Assembly (NCBI GenBank): GCA_900768515.1
Contig: CAAGDG010000138.1
Coordinates: 1-27,335 of the forward strand
Source of the DNA: Lentisphaeria bacterium
GTDB taxonomy: Bacteria > Verrucomicrobiota > Lentisphaeria > Victivallales > Victivallaceae
Reading direction: 5' to 3'
Length of the DNA: 27,335 nt
This document shows positions 1-7,962 of the stretch, piece after piece (within the stretch, counting starts at the first letter, position 1; the number at the start of each line of letters is the position of its first letter). The position numbers and the translations under genes are program-made. Under the pieces are notes generated by a model. The model was not told the origin of the DNA. It saw only the letters and a list, made by a program, of their open reading frames with translations, and ran no database searches.

Positions 1-1497
1 CGCGCCGCGATGGAGAACTGGAAGGAGTTCGCCCGCCGCTGGATGACCCACAAGAACCCGTACACCGGCATGACCTGGGCGGAGGATCCCGCGTTCTTCT
101 GCGTGAACCTGATCAACGAGGAGGTGCTCTCCGGGAACTGGAGCCGGGTCCCCGGCGCCGCGAAACTCTATCGGGAGAAGTTTGAGAAGTGGTGCGCCGA
201 CCGCAAGCTCGGCAAACAGTCGGTTTCCTCCGGCAACCGTTACTTCCGCAAGTTCCTGCACGAGCTGCAGTCCGCAGTGCTGGCCGAACAGATCGATTAC
301 GTCAAGAACACCCTGAAGGTCCGGGGTCTGGTCACCAGCCTCAACTATATGTACGATGTGCCGCTGACGCTGCAGCGCGACACCTTCGACGTGGTGGACA
401 ATCACCAGTATTACGACCACCCCACCTTCCCGGAGGTCGCCTGGAGAAACCCGTCGCGTTATTCGCAGGGATCGGCACTCAAGCTGATGGCGCAGCTTCC
501 GCGCATGATGATGCCGACGCGCGTTTTCGGGAAGCCGTTCTTTGTGACGGAGTTCAACTACTGCAATCCCAACTTCAACCGTGTGGAAGTCGGACCGATG
601 GTCGGCGGTTACGCCGCACTGCAGAACTGGGATGCTCTCTGGCGGTTCGCCTGGAGCCACAGTGCGGGAAGTATCTACAAGGTACCCGCGCCGGGCGGTT
701 TCGACGCCGCCGGCGATCCGCTTGCGCAGTTCTCCGACCGGATTGCGATCGCGATGTTCCTGCGCGGCGACGTCGAGCAGGCGAAGGTCTCCTACGCCTA
801 CCAGGTGCCGAAGAACATTTTTGACCGTCCGGAGGAGCCGCTCTCGTATTCGAGCGATTTCCAGAATCTCGGACTGATCGCGCAGATCGGTTCGGTGGTG
901 GAGGGTGCCCGGAGTCTGCCCGGTGTGGTAATGCTCAATTCGAAGCAGGCGTCCGATCCGGCCGCGCTTGCCGATCGGAAGATCGCTGAACTCTGGGAAC
1001 AGGCCAATTCCAGTCGGGTTGCGGTCAGCTCCACCGGCCAGATCCGGCTCGACGCCTCGAAGCAGACCTTTACGGTGGTTTCGCCGCGCACGGAATCGAT
1101 CACGCTGCCGCGTGGCGATCTTGCCGCCGGAACGCTCCGGGTGCGGGATGCGTCCGGTCTTCAGACGGTGGCGGCGATCTCGCTGGATTCCGAGCCGCTC
1201 GCCTCGAGCCGTTCGGTGCTGGTATTTCAGCTGGTCAACATCTATCCGACCGGACTGACCTTCTCCAATGACACGCTGAAGCTCAAGCAGAAGGACGGCT
1301 GGCTGCCGGTTCTGATCCGGAAGGAGAGCGCCACGATCGAACTGGCCACCGACCGGCCGTTCAAGGTGACCGCGCTCAACTGCGACGGCAAAGCCTATGG
1401 GGAGGTCAAGGGCGCAGTGGAAGACGGCGTCTTCCGTTTCAAGGCCGAAACCACGATGTTCCCCGGCGGTGTGATGGCCTACCATCTGACCCGCTGA
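1..1497 (+). CDS. Clan GH-A glycoside hydrolase, 5'-truncated by the window edge
   Basis: The frame is already open at base 1, and the first Met (base 10) sits in the middle of a TIM-barrel domain, so the true start lies outside the window. Numbering from that Met, the stretch NPYTG...DPAFF...NLINEE (residues 16-38) matches the strand that carries the acid/base Glu in GH5-like clan GH-A enzymes, with Asn36-Glu37 as the likely acid/base pair. FFVTEFNY around Glu181 fits the nucleophile strand. Residues from about 330 to 495 look like a beta-rich C-terminal accessory domain. The family normally hydrolyses plant or host glycans. Substrate and exact GH family cannot be read from this fragment, and any signal peptide lies in the missing part. 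The gene ends 23 bases before a strong intrinsic terminator. Confidence 0.75.
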   Translation, partial: RAAMENWKEFARRWMTHKNPYTGMTWAEDPAFFCVNLINEEVLSGNWSRVPGAAKLYREKFEKWCADRKLGKQSVSSGNRYFRKFLHELQSAVLAEQIDYVKNTLKVRGLVTSLNYMYDVPLTLQRDTFDVVDNHQYYDHPTFPEVAWRNPSRYSQGSALKLMAQLPRMMMPTRVFGKPFFVTEFNYCNPNFNRVEVGPMVGGYAALQNWDALWRFAWSHSAGSIYKVPAPGGFDAAGDPLAQFSDRIAIAMFLRGDVEQAKVSYAYQVPKNIFDRPEEPLSYSSDFQNLGLIAQIGSVVEGARSLPGVVMLNSKQASDPAALADRKIAELWEQANSSRVAVSSTGQIRLDASKQTFTVVSPRTESITLPRGDLAAGTLRVRDASGLQTVAAISLDSEPLASSRSVLVFQLVNIYPTGLTFSNDTLKLKQKDGWLPVLIRKESATIELATDRPFKVTALNCDGKAYGEVKGAVEDGVFRFKAETTMFPGGVMAYHLTR

Positions 1498-1520
1498 CGG
1501 ATCGCGTTTGACGTGATTCC

Positions 1521-1555
1521 CTCCGGTCCGCTGCTTCGCGGACCGGAGTTTTTTT
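1521..1555 (+). terminator. Rho-independent terminator of the GH-A gene
   Basis: A perfect 11-bp stem (1521-1531 paired with 1538-1548) closes a 6-base loop and is followed by seven T residues (1549-1555). It lies just after the plus-strand glycosidase stop. Confidence 0.93.
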
Positions 1556-1591
1556 GTTCTCCGGAACCGGCGGGGCGTATGGGCGCGACAC

Positions 1592-1622
1592 AAAAAAAAA
1601 CCGGAGAGAAAACTCTCTCCGG
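1592..1622 (-). terminator. Rho-independent terminator of leuS
   Basis: Read on the minus strand, a 9-bp stem (1614-1622 with 1601-1609) with a 4-base loop is followed by nine T residues (A9 on the plus strand, 1592-1600). It starts about 20 bases after the leuS stop. Together with the plus-strand terminator it separates the two convergent genes. Confidence 0.92.
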
Positions 1623-1642
1623 CAGATCGTTTCGAAACCGGG

Positions 1643-4201
1643 TCAGCCGGCCACGATGTTCAACAGCCGCCCGGGGACGAAGATGATCTTGCGGATCGTC
1701 TTTCCGGCGATCGCCTTCTGGACGTTTTCGTCGGCAAGCGCGATTTTTTCCGCATCGGCCTGCGCGACGCCGACCGGCATCATCAGGCGGGCTTTGGGCT
1801 TGCCGAGCACCTGGACGAGGATTTCGACCTCATCCACCTTCAGCAGCGCCTCGTCCCACTCCGGCCAGGGGTGATAGGCGAGCGACTCCTTGTGGTCGAG
1901 CATCTCCCAGAGCTCTTCCCCGATGTGCGGTGCAAAGGGACTGAGCAGCAGCACAAAGGTTTCCGCCGCCTCCCGCGGCACCCGCTCCAGCTTGGAGAAT
2001 TCATTGAGGCAGATCATCAGCTGGCTGATCGCGGTGTTGAAGTTGAATGTGTCGATGTCCTGTGTAACTTTTTTCACGGTGGCGTGGAGCAGCCGGCGCT
2101 GTTCGGCGGTGCAGGGTTGGTCGACGATTTCCGCGTCGGCGACCATCCGCCAGGCGCGCTTCAGGAAACGGAAGACCCCTTCGACCCCTTTGGTGCTCCA
2201 CGGCTTGGTCGCCTCCAGGGGGCCCATGAACATCTCGTAGAGCCGCATCGAGTCGGCGCCGTAGTCGCGGATGACGTCGTCGGGATTGACCACGTTGCGC
2301 AGCGACTTGGACATTTTCGCGGGGAATTCGGTCAGCGGTTCGCCGTCCGACTTGCGGACCGGTCCCGCAGGGGTGAGCTCCACCTGATCGGTCGGGACCA
2401 GCGCGCCGCGTTTATCCTTGTAGCTGGTGCCGAGGATCATTCCCTGGTTGATCAGTTTCTGGAACGGTTCCGGCGTCGAGACCAGCCCGAGATCGAAGAG
2501 AACCTTGTGCCAGAAGCGGGCGTAGAGCAGATGGAGCACCGCGTGTTCGGCGCCGCCGACGTAGAGATCAACCGGCATCCAGTAGCGTTCCTTCGCGGGA
2601 TCCCAGGCGCGGTCGGGATTCTTCGGGTCGATGTAGCGCAGATAGTACCAGCAGGAACCCGCCCACTGCGGCATGGTGTTGGTTTCGCGCCGTCCCCGGC
2701 GTCCGGTGGCCGGATCGGTGTAGTTGAGCCACTCCCTGGCTTTGGCCAGCGGCGGCTCTCCGGTGCCGGAGGGTTTGAAATCGTCCATTTCAGGCAGGTT
2801 GACCGGCAGCTCCGAATCGTTGACCAGCTCGATCGACCCATCCTCGTAGTGGATGATCGGGAAGGGTTCCCCCCAGTAGCGCTGGCGGCTGAAAAGCCAG
2901 TCGCGCAGTTTGTATTTGACCGCTTCCCGGCCGAGGCCGCGCGCTTCGAGCCAGCGGGTCGCGGCGGGTTTGGAGTCCTTGACCGAAAGTCCGTTGAGAT
3001 CGAGGCCGTCGCTGTTGGCGGAGTTGATGAGTTTGCCCTCCCCGGTCCAGCACGCCTCTCCGGCGAGGACCTTTTCGGCGTCGACTCCCTCGGCCGCGGC
3101 ATCGGCCGGATCCGGAGCGATTACGCAGATCACCGGAAGATTGAAGGTTTTTGCAAATTCGAAGTCCCGGGTGTCGTGCGCCGGAACCGCCATGATTGCA
3201 CCGGTGCCGTAGCTGGCGAGCACATAGTCGGCGATCCAGATCGGAATCCGCCGGCCGTCGACCGGATTGATCGCGCAGGACCCGGTGAAGGCGCCGGTCT
3301 TTTCGGTGGCAAGTTCGGTGCGGGCAAGGTCGGTTTTGGCCGCGGCCTCCGCCTGATATTTTTCGACTTCGGCGCGGTGTTCCGGCGTGGTGAGTTTCGG
3401 AACCAGCGGGTGTTCGGGCGCGAGCACCATGTAGGTGGCGCCGAAGAGGGTGTCGGGCCGCGTGGTGTAGACGGTGACCGCTTCGCCGCAGTCGGTCATG
3501 AACCGGACCTCGGCTCCGGTGGATTTCCCGATCCAGTTGCGCTGCATCTCCTTGACGCTTTCCGGCCAGTCGAGGAGGTCGAGGTCTTTGAGCAGCCGTT
3601 CGGCGTATTCGGTGATCCGGAGCATCCACTGCTTCATCGGTTTGCGGTAGACCGGGTGGTTGCCGCGTTCGCTGCGTCCGTCGATGACCTCCTCGTTGGC
3701 CAGCACGGTCCCGAGCGCCGGGCACCAGTTGACCGCGACCTCATCGAGGTAGGCGAGTCCTTTTTTGTGGAGCTGCATGAAGATCCACTGAGTCCACTTG
3801 AAATAGTCGGGACTGGTGGTGTCGATTTCGCGGTCCCAGTCGTAGCTGAAGCCGAGCGATTTGATCTGGCGGCGGAAGTTGTCGATGTTTTTGCGGGTGG
3901 TGACCGCCGGATGGGTGCCGGTTTCGACCGCGTACTGTTCCGCAGGCAGTCCGAAGGCGTCCCACCCCATCGGATGGAGCACGTTGAACCCCTTCATCCG
4001 CCGGTAACGGCAGACGATGTCGGTGGCGGTGTACCCCTCGGGATGGCCGACGTGAAGCCCCGCCCCGGAGGGATAGGGGAACATGTCCAGCACATAGTAT
4101 TTCGGTTTCGGATCGAGGTCGATCGCCCGGAAGGTCCGGTTGGTTTCCCAGTAGTGCTGCCACTTCTTCTCGATCGCGGTAAAATCGTATTCGCGGGCCA
4201 T
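1643..4201 (-). CDS. leuS: Leucyl-tRNA synthetase
   Basis: Class I aminoacyl-tRNA synthetase that charges tRNA-Leu with leucine in the cytoplasm. The 852-residue product has the usual bacterial length. HVGH at residues 50-53 is the HIGH signature and KMSKS lies at residues 629-633. A CP1 editing domain sits between them, recognisable by the TRPDTLFGATYMVLAPEHP segment. A C-terminal anticodon-binding region follows KMSKS. The start at 4201 (MAREYDF) is preferred over an upstream in-frame ATG at 4249 because AAGGAG lies five bases before it, and because the upstream ATG falls only a few bases after the predicted -10 box. It is probably transcribed alone, with its own promoter and terminator. 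Confidence 0.98.
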   Translation of the reverse strand: MAREYDFTAIEKKWQHYWETNRTFRAIDLDPKPKYYVLDMFPYPSGAGLHVGHPEGYTATDIVCRYRRMKGFNVLHPMGWDAFGLPAEQYAVETGTHPAVTTRKNIDNFRRQIKSLGFSYDWDREIDTTSPDYFKWTQWIFMQLHKKGLAYLDEVAVNWCPALGTVLANEEVIDGRSERGNHPVYRKPMKQWMLRITEYAERLLKDLDLLDWPESVKEMQRNWIGKSTGAEVRFMTDCGEAVTVYTTRPDTLFGATYMVLAPEHPLVPKLTTPEHRAEVEKYQAEAAAKTDLARTELATEKTGAFTGSCAINPVDGRRIPIWIADYVLASYGTGAIMAVPAHDTRDFEFAKTFNLPVICVIAPDPADAAAEGVDAEKVLAGEACWTGEGKLINSANSDGLDLNGLSVKDSKPAATRWLEARGLGREAVKYKLRDWLFSRQRYWGEPFPIIHYEDGSIELVNDSELPVNLPEMDDFKPSGTGEPPLAKAREWLNYTDPATGRRGRRETNTMPQWAGSCWYYLRYIDPKNPDRAWDPAKERYWMPVDLYVGGAEHAVLHLLYARFWHKVLFDLGLVSTPEPFQKLINQGMILGTSYKDKRGALVPTDQVELTPAGPVRKSDGEPLTEFPAKMSKSLRNVVNPDDVIRDYGADSMRLYEMFMGPLEATKPWSTKGVEGVFRFLKRAWRMVADAEIVDQPCTAEQRRLLHATVKKVTQDIDTFNFNTAISQLMICLNEFSKLERVPREAAETFVLLLSPFAPHIGEELWEMLDHKESLAYHPWPEWDEALLKVDEVEILVQVLGKPKARLMMPVGVAQADAEKIALADENVQKAIAGKTIRKIIFVPGRLLNIVAG

Positions 4202-4240
4202 TTTCGCTCCTTCGCTGTTGTGAAAACCGTGTTTTCCCAT

Positions 4241-4269
4241 AAGATACACGCATTCGGCTTTTTTGCCAA
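4241..4269 (-). promoter_or_regulatory. Sigma-70-type promoter of leuS
   Basis: On the minus strand TTGGCA (4264-4269) and TATCTT (4241-4246) are separated by 17 bases, leaving about 30-35 bases of leader before the leuS start. I saw no T-box or attenuator structure in the short leader. Confidence 0.7.
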
Positions 4270-4306
4270 CGCGGGAACCGCCGCCGGCGGGGTTTTCAGA
4301 AGAATT

Positions 4307-5320
4307 CTACCGTTTCGGCGCGCGACCGGTCGATTTCCGCACCACCAGTTCGGTCGGAAGCACTTCCCGTTCCGGCGGCCTCTCTCCGGGGCTGGCGAGG
4401 ATGCGGTCCACTGCCCGGGCGGCCCGGTAGCCCGCCTCGCCGATCGGATGGCGCACCGTGGTCAGCGGCGGGGCGGCGAAGGCCGCGAACGGACCGTCGT
4501 CGAATCCAACTACTGAAAGGTCGTCGGGGATCCGGATGCCGAGTTCCCGGAGCGTCCGCATGGCGCCGAGCGCGATGTCGTCGTCCGCTGCCATCACCGC
4601 GGTCAGTTCCGGGGCGCGGCGGAGCAGTTCTCCGATCATCCGTGCGCCGGTTTCCATTCCGGAATCGTTTCTCCCGGGTTCCAGGGTGGCGATCCAGCGC
4701 GTTTCCGGTTCGATGCCGGCGTCGCGGAGCGCGTCGCGCCACCCCTCCAGGCGGTCCTGATGGTTGCCGGTGGGGGCGGGACTGGCGAGGTAGCCGATGG
4801 CGCGGTGGCCGAGTCCGAGCAGGTGTTCGGCCGCCTGCCGGGAACCGGTGCGCGAATCGTTGTCCACGCAGCCGACCCCGGGGAGGTCGGCCGTCTCGTC
4901 GACCAGCACCACCGGCAGTCCGGAGGCGGCCAGTTCCGGAAGTTCGGCCGCGAAATCGGCCGGCACCAGCACGATCACTCCCGAACACTGCTGATCCCGG
5001 ATTTGCGCGAGCGCCTCTCCGGCTCCGCAGAAGAGGATGGCGGTGGCCATGGCATTCTCTTTCGCGTAGCGGCAGACGCCGGAAATGGCGGCGGCGTGGT
5101 AGGAAGAGATCTCCCCCGCGCGGGTTACGACCGCGACCCGCCGCTCCCGGGCCGGGTAGTTGGGGGCGAACCGGTATTTGCGCAGCAGTTTCTCCACCCG
5201 TCTCCGGGTCTCCTCGCCGACTCCGCTCCGGCAGTTGACCACCCGCGACACCGCCGAGGGCGAAACGCCCACTTCCGCCGCAATGGTTGCAAGACTGATC
5301 CGGCTTGGTTTTCTCGCCAT
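4307..5320 (-). CDS. LacI/GalR-family transcriptional repressor
   Basis: The 337-residue protein has an N-terminal LacI-type helix-turn-helix (about residues 8-29, SLATIAAEVGVSPSAVSRVVN) followed by a periplasmic-binding-protein-like sugar-sensing domain with typical segments such as VVGFDDGPFA near the C-terminus. The start at 5320 has a GGAG ribosome-binding site. It is divergent from a GH2 glycosidase gene, with two palindromic operator-like sites between them, so it very likely represses that gene and releases on binding a sugar. It may also repress itself. The hinge is odd: after PNYPAR (53-58) the position of the usual DNA-intercalating leucine is Arg60, a proline sits inside the hinge, and the linker to the first sensing-domain strand is several residues short. 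The inducer cannot be predicted. Confidence 0.93.
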   Translation of the reverse strand: MARKPSRISLATIAAEVGVSPSAVSRVVNCRSGVGEETRRRVEKLLRKYRFAPNYPARERRVAVVTRAGEISSYHAAAISGVCRYAKENAMATAILFCGAGEALAQIRDQQCSGVIVLVPADFAAELPELAASGLPVVLVDETADLPGVGCVDNDSRTGSRQAAEHLLGLGHRAIGYLASPAPTGNHQDRLEGWRDALRDAGIEPETRWIATLEPGRNDSGMETGARMIGELLRRAPELTAVMAADDDIALGAMRTLRELGIRIPDDLSVVGFDDGPFAAFAAPPLTTVRHPIGEAGYRAARAVDRILASPGERPPEREVLPTELVVRKSTGRAPKR

Positions 5321-5361
5321 GGTTTGCTCCGTGTTTCGTCGTTCCGAACCGTTTCCTCCAT

Positions 5362-5390
5362 ACCATACTCCCGGAATCGGCCCGCGGCAA
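5362..5390 (-). promoter_or_regulatory. Predicted promoter of the lacI-type gene
   Basis: On the minus strand TTGCCG (5385-5390) and TATGGT (5362-5367) are 17 bases apart. The upstream operator-like palindrome (5391-5408) directly abuts the -35 box, which would permit autoregulation. Confidence 0.5.
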
Positions 5391-5408
5391 TTATTTTGCG
5401 CAAAAAAA
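5391..5408. promoter_or_regulatory. LacI-family operator-like palindrome O1
   Basis: TTATTTTGCGCAAAAAAA differs at one base from the perfect palindrome at 5474-5491. It has the CG-centred inverted repeat typical of LacI/GalR operators. It lies between the lacI-type promoter and the GH2 promoter. Confidence 0.75.
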
Positions 5409-5430
5409 ACGAAACCTTCTGTTTGCCCGA

Positions 5431-5458
5431 TTGCAAATTCCGGGGAAGGGGATATACT
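5431..5458 (+). promoter_or_regulatory. Predicted promoter of the GH2 gene
   Basis: TTGCAA (5431-5436) and TATACT (5453-5458) are separated by 16 bases. The expected transcription start, near 5465, falls just before operator O2, so a repressor on O2 would block transcription. Confidence 0.65.
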
Positions 5459-5473
5459 AACCAGCGGAGATGG

Positions 5474-5491
5474 TTATTTTGCGCAAAATAA
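5474..5491. promoter_or_regulatory. LacI-family operator-like palindrome O2
   Basis: TTATTTTGCGCAAAATAA is a perfect 18-bp palindrome centred on CG. It sits downstream of the predicted GH2 promoter and upstream of the GH2 ribosome-binding site. Its centre is 83 bp from that of O1, close to eight helical turns, which suits repression by DNA looping. Confidence 0.82.
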
Positions 5492-5514
5492 TAGTGACGG
5501 AACGGAGGTTGTCG

Positions 5515-7788
5515 ATGCAAAGTTTGAATGGAGTCTGGACGCTGGCGTTTGTCGCACCGGGCGGGGAGCGGGAACAGGAGATTCCGGCACAGGTGCCCGG
5601 CAATGCGATGGCCGATCTGGAGCGGGCTGGGATTCTTCCGCCGCTCTATCGCGGGGGCAATGTGAATCTGCTCCGTCCCTGGGAGACGGTGGATTTCGTC
5701 TACCGGACCCGGTTCGACGCGCCCCCGCCTCCCGCCGGGTGCCGGCAGGAGCTGGTTTTTGACGGGATCGACACCGTTGCGGAGATCCGGCTGAACGGCG
5801 AGGAGATCGGGCGGGCGGAGAACATGTTCATTCCGCACCGGTTCGACGTGACCGGAAAACTCCGCGACGGGGGCGGGAATCAGCTGGAGGTCCGGATCCG
5901 GAGCGCGGTCGGTTACGCCCGTCAATTCCGGCGGGATCCGCACACTTCCGCACTGCACTACAATTATGAAGCGCTCTTTCTGCGCAAAGCCGGACATTCG
6001 TTCGGGTGGGACATCGCGCCGCGGATCGTCGGGGCGGCGCTCTGGCGGGATGTCCGGCTTGAGAATGTCGCCCCCGACCGCTGGACCGACCTCTACTATG
6101 CGACGCTTTCGGCGTCGGAGGAGCGGGCGCGGCTCTCCCTCGACTGGAGTTTTGAAACCACCGCGGTTTCGATCGACGATTTTGAGTTGCGGCTGGTACT
6201 GAACTGCGGCGACCGGAAGCACGAGTTCCGGCGGAAGCTGGAATTCGTGACCGGCAGGTTCTGCTTCGACCTGGAACACCCCCGGCTCTGGCGGCCGCGC
6301 GGTTCGGGCGAAGCGGCGCTTTACGATGTCACGCTGGAGCTGCTCCATTGCGGCCGGGTGCTCGACACCGACCGCCGCCGGATTGGCGTGCGGACGATCG
6401 AACTGGTCCGAAGTGAACGATTCGACGCCGCGGGGAACGGCGATTTTCATTTTCTGGTCAACGGCGAGAAGCTCTTCGTGAAGGGGGCCAACTGGGTGCC
6501 CTCCGATGCGATGCACGGCGAGAATCCGGAGCGGACCTGCCGCAACCTGGAGCTTTTTTGCGAACTTGGCTGCAACATGGTCCGCTGCTGGGGAGGGAAC
6601 GTCTACGAGGGAGAGGAGTTCTTCCGCCGCTGCGACGAGTGCGGATTGATGGTCTGGCAGGATTTCATGTTCGGCTGCGAGATCGCGCCGCAGAATGAAT
6701 GGTTTCTGCGGATGGTGGAACACGAGGCGGAAACCGTGATCCGGCAGCTGCGCAACCATCCGTCGCTGGCGCTCTGGTGCGGTGACAACGAGTGCGACTC
6801 CGCGCACCGCTGGCGGGGGGATTTTCAGAAGCCGTCGGACAATTTGCTGACCCGCGGCGTGCTGCGCGACGCGGTGCGCCGGCTCGATCCCTCGCGCTCC
6901 TATCTGCCGAGTTCGCCGTGCCTGACCGACGCCGCCGTCCGTGAGCCGGACGAAAGTTCCGCTCCGGAACAGCACCTCTGGGGACCGCGCGACGACTACA
7001 AAAGTTCCTTCTATGCGGGCAACAACGCCCGTTTCGCCAGCGAGATCGGTTATCACGGCATGCCGGACCCCGCCAGCGTGCGGGAGTTTCTGTCGCCGGA
7101 CCATCTGAGTGTTGTCGGAGCGGAACGCGATTCGGAATGGCTGACCCACGCGGCGCAGCCATACGGGGATCCCGACGGACCGTACGCCTACCGGATCGGT
7201 CTGATGTTCGACCAGGTCCGGAACCAGTACGGGGAACTGCCGGAGGATCTGGATGCGCTTGCCTTCGAATCGCAGACGGTTCAGGCTGAGGCGTTCAAGT
7301 TCTTCATCGAGAAGTTCCGGATGAACAAATGGAGAAAGACCGGTCTGATCTGGTGGAATGTGATCGACTGCTGGCCGCAGTTCTCCGATGCGGTGGTGGA
7401 CTATTACTACACGAAAAAGCTCGCGTTCCACTACATCAGGAACGTTCAGCAGCCGGTGCTGCTGATGCTGGATGAACCTGAGGCGTGGCATTGCGCGCTG
7501 CGCGGTGTGAACGATCTCCGCCATCCGGTTGCCGGCCGCTACCGGGTTTCGGATCTCGACGGCGGAGGCGCGCTGGCGGAAGGCGGCTTCCGGCTTGAGG
7601 CGAACTCTCCGGCCGTCGAACTCGCGCGGATCCGGGTGTCGATCGGCGTGCAGCGGATGTTCCTGATCGAATGGGAGATCGACGGGGCGGTTTCGAGGAA
7701 CCACTTTCTCTTCGGGCGCCCTCCGTTCGATCCGGTCCGCTGCCGGCGGTGGTTCGAGCGGCTCAACGAACGGATCTACCGCTTCTGA
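5515..7788 (+). CDS. GH2-family glycosidase, beta-mannosidase-like
   Basis: The 757-residue protein shows the GH2 order: jelly-roll sugar-binding domain (about 1-170), immunoglobulin-like domain (to about 290), then a TIM barrel. KGANWVPSDAM begins the barrel. WCGDNECD places the acid/base Glu at 426, in the form typical of beta-mannosidases, and FASEIGYHGMP places the nucleophile Glu at 510. The family hydrolyses terminal beta-mannosyl residues or related linkages, but substrate assignment by motif is uncertain. No signal peptide is visible, so a cytoplasmic enzyme acting on imported oligosaccharides is likely. The start at 5515 follows GGAGG (5504-5508). An in-frame ATG at 5470 is rejected because it sits at the edge of operator O2 with no ribosome-binding site. 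It is shorter than many beta-mannosidases (about 830-900 residues). Confidence 0.88.
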   Translation: MQSLNGVWTLAFVAPGGEREQEIPAQVPGNAMADLERAGILPPLYRGGNVNLLRPWETVDFVYRTRFDAPPPPAGCRQELVFDGIDTVAEIRLNGEEIGRAENMFIPHRFDVTGKLRDGGGNQLEVRIRSAVGYARQFRRDPHTSALHYNYEALFLRKAGHSFGWDIAPRIVGAALWRDVRLENVAPDRWTDLYYATLSASEERARLSLDWSFETTAVSIDDFELRLVLNCGDRKHEFRRKLEFVTGRFCFDLEHPRLWRPRGSGEAALYDVTLELLHCGRVLDTDRRRIGVRTIELVRSERFDAAGNGDFHFLVNGEKLFVKGANWVPSDAMHGENPERTCRNLELFCELGCNMVRCWGGNVYEGEEFFRRCDECGLMVWQDFMFGCEIAPQNEWFLRMVEHEAETVIRQLRNHPSLALWCGDNECDSAHRWRGDFQKPSDNLLTRGVLRDAVRRLDPSRSYLPSSPCLTDAAVREPDESSAPEQHLWGPRDDYKSSFYAGNNARFASEIGYHGMPDPASVREFLSPDHLSVVGAERDSEWLTHAAQPYGDPDGPYAYRIGLMFDQVRNQYGELPEDLDALAFESQTVQAEAFKFFIEKFRMNKWRKTGLIWWNVIDCWPQFSDAVVDYYYTKKLAFHYIRNVQQPVLLMLDEPEAWHCALRGVNDLRHPVAGRYRVSDLDGGGALAEGGFRLEANSPAVELARIRVSIGVQRMFLIEWEIDGAVSRNHFLFGRPPFDPVRCRRWFERLNERIYRF

Positions 7789-7829
7789 CCGGACCCGGGG
7801 CGGATTGCCGGTTCTCCTGCGATTTTCAC

Positions 7830-7858
7830 TTGAAAAAGATGTCCGGTTGTGGCATATT
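7830..7858 (+). promoter_or_regulatory. Possible promoter of gltA
   Basis: TTGAAA (7830-7835) lies 17 bases before CATATT (7853-7858), a weak -10 match. The AT-rich stretch continues to about 7885 and includes another -10-like box, GATAAT (7880-7885), so the exact start is unclear. Confidence 0.35.
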
Positions 7859-7962
7859 AAAAAGATTACAATTTTTCAGGATAATGGAAAATTCGCAGGG
7901 GGCGGTGCCCGGAATCAAGAGAGAATGTATCGGCAATCAGCAGGAAGAAGGAGGATTCCGAA

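Noticed and set aside
1871..4516. Long open frame on the plus strand opposite leuS and the 3' end of the lacI-type gene (881 codons)
   Set aside because: It mirrors a certain gene and arises from strong GC bias at third codon positions. The translation resembles no family and has Asp/Arg/Val-rich shadow composition.
5975..5990. Possible third LacI-type operator inside the GH2 gene (TTTCTGCGCAAAG)
   Set aside because: Only the central TGCGCA and a few flanking bases match the operators. Such a partial match is expected by chance in this composition and lies within coding sequence.
5125..7704. 859-codon frame antisense to the GH2 gene
   Set aside because: It runs antisense through the GH2 gene and across the promoters and operators into the repressor gene. 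It has no recognisable domain and is a compositional shadow.
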